From IMG/VR virus record IMGVR_UViG_3300009155_000232, positions 1 through 25,303 of that record: a stretch of DNA of 25,303 nt; one strand, 5' to 3'. The position numbers were made by a program, and so were the translations under genes. Below, in pieces: positions 21,354 through 25,303 of the stretch. The notes beneath the pieces were generated by a model. It searched no databases and was not told the origin of the DNA. It was given only the letters and a program-made list of their open reading frames with translations. Numbering within the stretch: the stretch's first letter is position 1; each line of letters opens with the position of its first letter. The stretch comes from a virus.

Positions 21354-23080
21354 GGCTTAACCTCCGTATTGCCCCTAATTCCGTCCAGCAGTTCCGCAGC
21401 AGCGGCGCCGGGCAACGTCTGCCATGCGCAAATATCATCCGTAAGCGTTGCAATAGCGCCAACCGTGGCGCGCAAATGCTTAGCGTGACGCATCATGGCG
21501 GCATCCAGCACCGTTACCGCGTGCGCTTCATTCCCAAGCAACCGCCCAAGCCCGGCCACGGTTTCCCGCAAATCCTCGTAAATATCATCTACTGGCGGTT
21601 CCCACTTATCTAGTTTTGTCTGCGTCCGCTGGCGAAGCAAGTATTCGCCCACGCGGTTTACGTGCCGGCGGTAAGCCGCTTCGATGGCCGGACGCACCGC
21701 GGCGATTGCGGCGGTATTCGCCGCGCGCGCCATTTCCTCGGGCGCAATGTCCACCGATGCGGGGATTTCCTCGGGTTCAAGGTCCACGCTTGCGGGCACT
21801 TCCTCGGCAACTGGTTCCGCGGCTGGCGGCGTAGTCGGCGTAGGAATGGGCGCCGATTGTCCGGGTGCTTCAGTATTCAAAGGAAGCCGAATGCTAGAAC
21901 CGCCTTCAACCGCCGGTAGCCCTTCCTTTGCGCGCGCTTCGTTCGGCGTCAGAACGCCAGAAAGAATCGCCGTCGAATAGGCGCTAAATCGGGTACTCAT
22001 GTCGGCACGTAGGAGCGAATCAAAAGAAATCCGCGTGCAATATGGAGCGTTGCCAATCAGTTTACGGCTAGCCTCCTGTTCCAATCGGGTAGCCCAACCG
22101 CTAAGCGTATGCTTTACGAAATGCTGGTCCGCGGCTTCCTGGCTTGAATAACTTTGGGCGTCGGTTGCGCCAATACGCGCGGCCGGCACGCCGAACGCGG
22201 CCGCGATTTGCTCCCGGCAAAACTTCCGAATTTCGACCAAATCTTGGTCCTTAAGGCTACTGGTAAGCGCCTCATACGTCATGCCGTCTTCAAGAATTGC
22301 CGTCTTGCCGCTGTTGCGGCTTCCGCCGTGAACGGCTTGCCAAGACTCACGAAGCCGCTTGCTAGCCTCCGGCGTTAGGCGCCCTGGCATCTTTAGGATG
22401 CCGCCGGGAACGGCATTATTGCCGTAAAACCGCCCGACGTACTCGGAGCAAGTAAGTTCCAGCGAAATCAGTTCTCGCATAACGTGAATGGGCGGAACGC
22501 CAAGCAAGCCTTCCATACTTGGCCCCACCAAATGAAAGATTTCGTAGCCGCGGAAGCGCTTACCGGCTCCGGTGCCGTTGGCGTACTTGCCGGTGAATAC
22601 CTCGTAATAGGGTTGCTGGTCGCCGTCCCTATACATGGCGATTTGATCCGGGCGAATCAATTCCATAGCCACGGGGCGCCCGGTGGAATCCCGTTGAATG
22701 AATGCGTAGCCGTTGCCCGTAAGTAGGCAATTGGTAAGGATCGTTTCTCTAAACACAAGCGCCGAAACGTCTTCGTTAGGTTCAACGTTAAGCAACTGCG
22801 TTAGCGGATGGTCCGGTTCAACAATCTTCCCTTCGGACGTTTCCCTAAGCACTTGCCAATCAAGCCGGGCAATACTGGACGCAATCAGACGCACGCACGC
22901 GTAAACCGATGGCGACTCCATCGCGTTTAGCGGGTTAATCTGAATGCCGCTATAGGAATACGTCGAAACGTAGGATTGGATCGAACCGCCAAGCGTTTGG
23001 CCGATTGGCGTATTATCTTCCCATGCGGTACGCGGCGGCTTTGGTCCAACGTACCGCTTAAGAATGTCGATTAAACCCAT
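21350..23080 (-). CDS. Portal protein (HK97 family) with long C-terminal extension
   Basis: 576 residues, against about 400 for typical HK97-type portals. Residues 1-400 match the family: NAMESPSVYACVRLIASSIA, NCLLTGNGYAFIQRD, then GYEIFHLVGPSMEGLLGVPP, and ATDAQSYSSQEAADQHFVKH. After a Pro-rich stretch the C-terminal 170 residues start with two 11-residue repeats of the type EEVPASVDLEP and continue with an Ala-rich helical domain. The extension may face the head interior or bind another head protein. The portal ring is the packaging channel and head-tail joint. It overlaps TerL by 10 bases. Confidence 0.92.
   Translation of the reverse strand: MGLIDILKRYVGPKPPRTAWEDNTPIGQTLGGSIQSYVSTYSYSGIQINPLNAMESPSVYACVRLIASSIARLDWQVLRETSEGKIVEPDHPLTQLLNVEPNEDVSALVFRETILTNCLLTGNGYAFIQRDSTGRPVAMELIRPDQIAMYRDGDQQPYYEVFTGKYANGTGAGKRFRGYEIFHLVGPSMEGLLGVPPIHVMRELISLELTCSEYVGRFYGNNAVPGGILKMPGRLTPEASKRLRESWQAVHGGSRNSGKTAILEDGMTYEALTSSLKDQDLVEIRKFCREQIAAAFGVPAARIGATDAQSYSSQEAADQHFVKHTLSGWATRLEQEASRKLIGNAPYCTRISFDSLLRADMSTRFSAYSTAILSGVLTPNEARAKEGLPAVEGGSSIRLPLNTEAPGQSAPIPTPTTPPAAEPVAEEVPASVDLEPEEIPASVDIAPEEMARAANTAAIAAVRPAIEAAYRRHVNRVGEYLLRQRTQTKLDKWEPPVDDIYEDLRETVAGLGRLLGNEAHAVTVLDAAMMRHAKHLRATVGAIATLTDDICAWQTLPGAAAAELLDGIRGNTEVKP
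21740..21805. repeat. 33-base tandem repeat in the portal gene
   Basis: Units 21740-21772 and 21773-21805 match at 25 of 33 positions and encode EEVPASVDLEP and EEIPASVDIAP. This is an in-frame, partly diverged duplication in the linker of the portal C-terminal extension. Confidence 0.8.
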
Positions 23081-24717
23081 TCTATGGCCTTTCCTTGATC
23101 CTCATATACCGAAGGTCCGCTAGTCGCGTTACCTTCATTCATCCACGCCGCCATAGCCGTAATGATTGCGGCTAAAGGGTCGATTCGCTCCACGCTGGTT
23201 TTCTTGGAAACCTTAATGTTGGCCGCGGCATCCATGTCAATGCAAGCATTGGAAACCGCCCACGTAAGCAGCGGGTTGCCCCCGTGTTGAAGTTTACGCG
23301 ACATAACTAACGCTTCAAGTTTCTTACAAGGTTCCGATAGCGTCCTAAAGCCTTGCCGTACTTCCAGCATCGGAAGCCGTTCGGCGTTATACAGATTCGT
23401 AGCCAACTGCGTAGCGCTCCACGGATCGTACCCAATCTGCCTAACGCGGAACGTCCTGCATAGTTCCCTAATGCGTTCCTCAACAAACTTATAGTTAATC
23501 ACCTGTCCAGGCGTAGGTTTAAGCCACCCTTGGTCCGCCCAAACGTCATAGGGTGCGCGGTCCGCCCGGCTTCGCCGGCGTATGCCGTCTTCGGGGCACC
23601 ACGTGTACGAAATAACCGCTAGTTCTCCATTGTCGCCCGGGACGATGCACGCCAGGCTAGTAAGGTCCACGTTACTAGAAAGGTCCAAGCCTAACCAGGC
23701 TTCTCGGCCGGCCAGCGCTTCAACGCTTAGACCGTCAACGGTGCAAGCCTTCCACGCATCGTTTCCAATCCAAGTACGTTTACTTTCTACCCATTGGTTT
23801 AAGTAAAGCGTTCTAAACGTGGTTGAATATGCGGGTAGTTCCTTCGCCTTTTCGCATTCGGACCGTAGAAATTCTTCCGAAACCGTAATGCCTAAAGACG
23901 GGTTAGCCTTTTTCCATACCTTCGGGCTTGTCCAATCATCTTCAATATCGGCGCCATACAACGCGGGTAAAAACTTGTGGTCGCTAATGATTCCATCGCG
24001 CACCTTTTCCGCGTAGCCGTGCAACTCGTACGCTAGCGAATTGCGGTTATGCCCGGCGGTAGTAATGCTAATGTTCAACGGTTGAAGACGTGAACCTTGG
24101 CTACTAGCCATTGTGTTAAACAATTCGCGCCCGTGTTCGTCAAACGTATGCAATTCGTCAACGCATAACGCGCTAGCGTTGCGGCCGTGCTTCGTTCCAG
24201 CGTCGGCGGATAGGATTTCAAGTTTAGAAGTACCGAACGTAATGACGTTCCGCTGTACCGTGGTCGCCCTGGCTAGTACCTGGTTAGCCTGAATCATCTG
24301 CCGGCAGCAATCGCCCACAACCGCGGCTTGGTCGCGGCTAGATGCCGCGCAATAGATTTCGGCGCCCGGCTCGTCTTCAACCAGCAGCAGGTAAAGCAGA
24401 ATGCCGGCAAGCATTGTGGATTTGCCGTTTTTGCGTGGTACTTCAATAAGCGCTTGCCGAAATCGCCTAAGCCCGTCTGCACGCTTCCAGCAAAGCAACG
24501 TACCGATTAGGTCCAGTTGCCACGGCAGCAACGCAAACGGTTTGCCGGCGTGCGGTCCCTTTTGGTGAACCAGCAGATTAAAAAACTTGTCTAGCCGTTC
24601 AAATTCGTCAACGTCGAACCAATCGCCTGGCGCCGCGGTGGCGTTGGCGTTGAAACCCGCAACGGTTGCTTTCTTAGGCGCTTTTCTTTTTAAGCAACGC
24701 TTCGATTCCGGTGGCAT
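23071..24717 (-). CDS. terL: Terminase large subunit
   Basis: 548 residues from ATG 24717. ATPase motifs: Walker A VPRKNGKS (93-100) and Walker B LCVDE (184-188), followed by ITTAGHNRNS. Nuclease motifs: LGLDLSS with D345, GYDPW with D431 and a late IDPLAAIITAM. This places it in the HK97/P27-type terminase group, usually associated with cos packaging. It pumps DNA into the prohead and cuts concatemers. An earlier GTG at 24753 lacks a ribosome site; 24717 has AAAAGG nine bases upstream and overlaps the small subunit by 44 bases. Confidence 0.93.
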   Translation of the reverse strand: MPPESKRCLKRKAPKKATVAGFNANATAAPGDWFDVDEFERLDKFFNLLVHQKGPHAGKPFALLPWQLDLIGTLLCWKRADGLRRFRQALIEVPRKNGKSTMLAGILLYLLLVEDEPGAEIYCAASSRDQAAVVGDCCRQMIQANQVLARATTVQRNVITFGTSKLEILSADAGTKHGRNASALCVDELHTFDEHGRELFNTMASSQGSRLQPLNISITTAGHNRNSLAYELHGYAEKVRDGIISDHKFLPALYGADIEDDWTSPKVWKKANPSLGITVSEEFLRSECEKAKELPAYSTTFRTLYLNQWVESKRTWIGNDAWKACTVDGLSVEALAGREAWLGLDLSSNVDLTSLACIVPGDNGELAVISYTWCPEDGIRRRSRADRAPYDVWADQGWLKPTPGQVINYKFVEERIRELCRTFRVRQIGYDPWSATQLATNLYNAERLPMLEVRQGFRTLSEPCKKLEALVMSRKLQHGGNPLLTWAVSNACIDMDAAANIKVSKKTSVERIDPLAAIITAMAAWMNEGNATSGPSVYEDQGKAIEWV

Positions 24718-25150
24718 CGCCCTTAGCCTTTTGGTTGGTTTGCAGTCCGACACGTGAAGCCGGGCTTAGTCCGAATTCGCGGGAAAGTTTCGCTACCTTA
24801 TCCCATGCGCCTTCACGCACCTTGATAGCGGGATTAGCGTAGCGTCCTTGCGGGCTGTCCGTAATTAGCCCGCCTTCCTGTACCAATGCGTTAGCGGCTT
24901 CCCATTCGGCTTGTGCCAGGGCGTAATGGTTGTGCGCTACGTAATCCTCCGCGGCGTAAAGCCCGAGCCGGCGCAAATCTTCAACCAGGCGGTTAAAGAA
25001 TTCGGTAGCCCGCGGGCACGCGGCAACTTGAGCAAACACGGTAGGTGCGCCGTCGCTGCCTACCGGCTCATTTTCACGTAGCGGAAGCAGGGTAGAACCC
25101 CGCAGTTTCAGCGTCGCTGTCGGCGTCGGCCGTGGTCCATTTCTGCCCAA
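24674..25150 (-). CDS. terS: Terminase small subunit (P27-like)
   Basis: 158 residues from a TTG start at 25150. GAGG lies eight bases upstream, and the protein then begins GRNGPRPTPTATLKLRGS, the usual P27-family opening (GRPxxPTxLKxLRG). Helical segments such as TEFFNRLVEDLRRLGLYAAE, QAEWEAANALVQEG and AWDKVAKLSREFGLSPASRV follow. A reading frame open further upstream (to 25234) lacks family resemblance and crosses inverted repeats. The small subunit recognises the packaging site, which may lie in the neighbouring repeat-rich junction. Confidence 0.85.
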   Translation of the reverse strand: MGRNGPRPTPTATLKLRGSTLLPLRENEPVGSDGAPTVFAQVAACPRATEFFNRLVEDLRRLGLYAAEDYVAHNHYALAQAEWEAANALVQEGGLITDSPQGRYANPAIKVREGAWDKVAKLSREFGLSPASRVGLQTNQKAKGDATGIEALLKKKSA

Positions 25151-25201
25151 TATCGCCACCTCGTTTTTATTTGGACGCGCGCACGATTGGCCGTGCTGCG
25201 T

Positions 25202-25277
25202 CGGTTTAAAAAAACCGTATCTAGGGCGCTCCAATGCCCTACGGACGCATTGTGGGGCTTCCTAGCACCCCTAGGAA
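25202..25277. repeat. Cluster of small dyads upstream of terS (candidate cos region)
   Basis: Three inverted repeats occur in 76 bases: CGGTTT/AAACCG (25202-25217), AGGGC/GCCCT (25223-25240) and TTCCTAG/CTAGGAA with a 5-base centre (25259-25277). I see no gene in 25151-25303. The segment is between small terminase and the window edge, opposite the HNH gene on a circular map. The last dyad is a possible cohesive-end cutting site; this is inference without experimental or comparative support. Confidence 0.45.
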
Positions 25278-25303
25278 CCAACCCTTAGCCGCGCGCAGAC
25301 CGA

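Noticed and set aside
24718-24753. GTG at 24753 as TerL start
   Set aside because: No ribosome site precedes it; the ATG at 24717 has one and still keeps all family motifs.
1-25303. Prophage integration or lysogeny functions
   Set aside because: No integrase, excisionase, repressor or attachment-site pair was recognised in any frame.
1-25303. Unusual CTAG frequency
   Set aside because: CTAG seemed common by eye, but a rough count in the first 2.5 kb was not above random expectation.

Overview
This window is almost certainly a double-stranded DNA tailed phage genome, or nearly all of one. It has a siphovirus-like morphogenesis module with an HK97-type capsid. Every supported gene (35, plus a frameshift extension) lies on the minus strand. 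Genes overlap by 1-44 bases or are nearly contiguous, with many ATGA, GTGA, TTGA and TAATG stop-start junctions. No integrase, repressor, tRNA, ribosomal gene or bacterial housekeeping gene was seen. The host cannot be read directly. The Cys-rich small proteins, the small HEVLH protein, the metallophosphoesterase and the polyglycine protein suggest an aquatic phage, possibly of a planctomycete-like host; this is inference only.

Read in the direction of transcription (right to left), the late genes are: small terminase (25150-24674), large terminase, portal, prohead protease, a first major capsid protein (20615-19596), a second and different major capsid protein (19508-18237), a small head-associated protein, a polyglycine protein, an 84-residue structural-type protein, head-tail connector, head-closure protein, gp10-like protein, tail terminator, tail tube protein, tail assembly chaperones joined by a canonical -1 frameshift site (14110-14116), a short tape measure (400 aa), and two tail or tip proteins. 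Three small membrane proteins follow (11110-10178), resembling a lysis cassette without a recognisable endolysin. Two cysteine-rich proteins close this half.

A putative promoter (8967-8995) and a long hairpin (8855-8924) then introduce the DNA-metabolism half: two small unknowns, a RecE/lambda-exo-like PD-(D/E)XK exonuclease, a coiled-coil protein with an internal duplication, a Red-beta-type annealing protein, an SSB-like protein with an acidic DSDIPF tail, a terminator-like hairpin, a small coiled-coil protein, a second PD-(D/E)XK-like protein and a primase-helicase fusion. A repeat-rich regulatory or origin-like segment (2855-2969) follows. After it come two unknown proteins, a resolvase-like nuclease, a metallophosphoesterase, a small HExxH protein and an HNH endonuclease.

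HNH genes commonly lie just upstream of terminase genes. The HNH gene is at the left edge and the small terminase at the right edge, so the window reads best as a circular or cos-ended genome of about 25.3 kb opened in the noncoding junction. That junction (25151-25303 plus 1-270) holds a T-tract repeat array and several dyads, and is a candidate cos/pac or origin region. The most notable observations are the two divergent HK97-fold capsid proteins, only one of which carries an N-terminal scaffold (delta) domain; the frameshift signal; and the stem-loops that punctuate gene boundaries.
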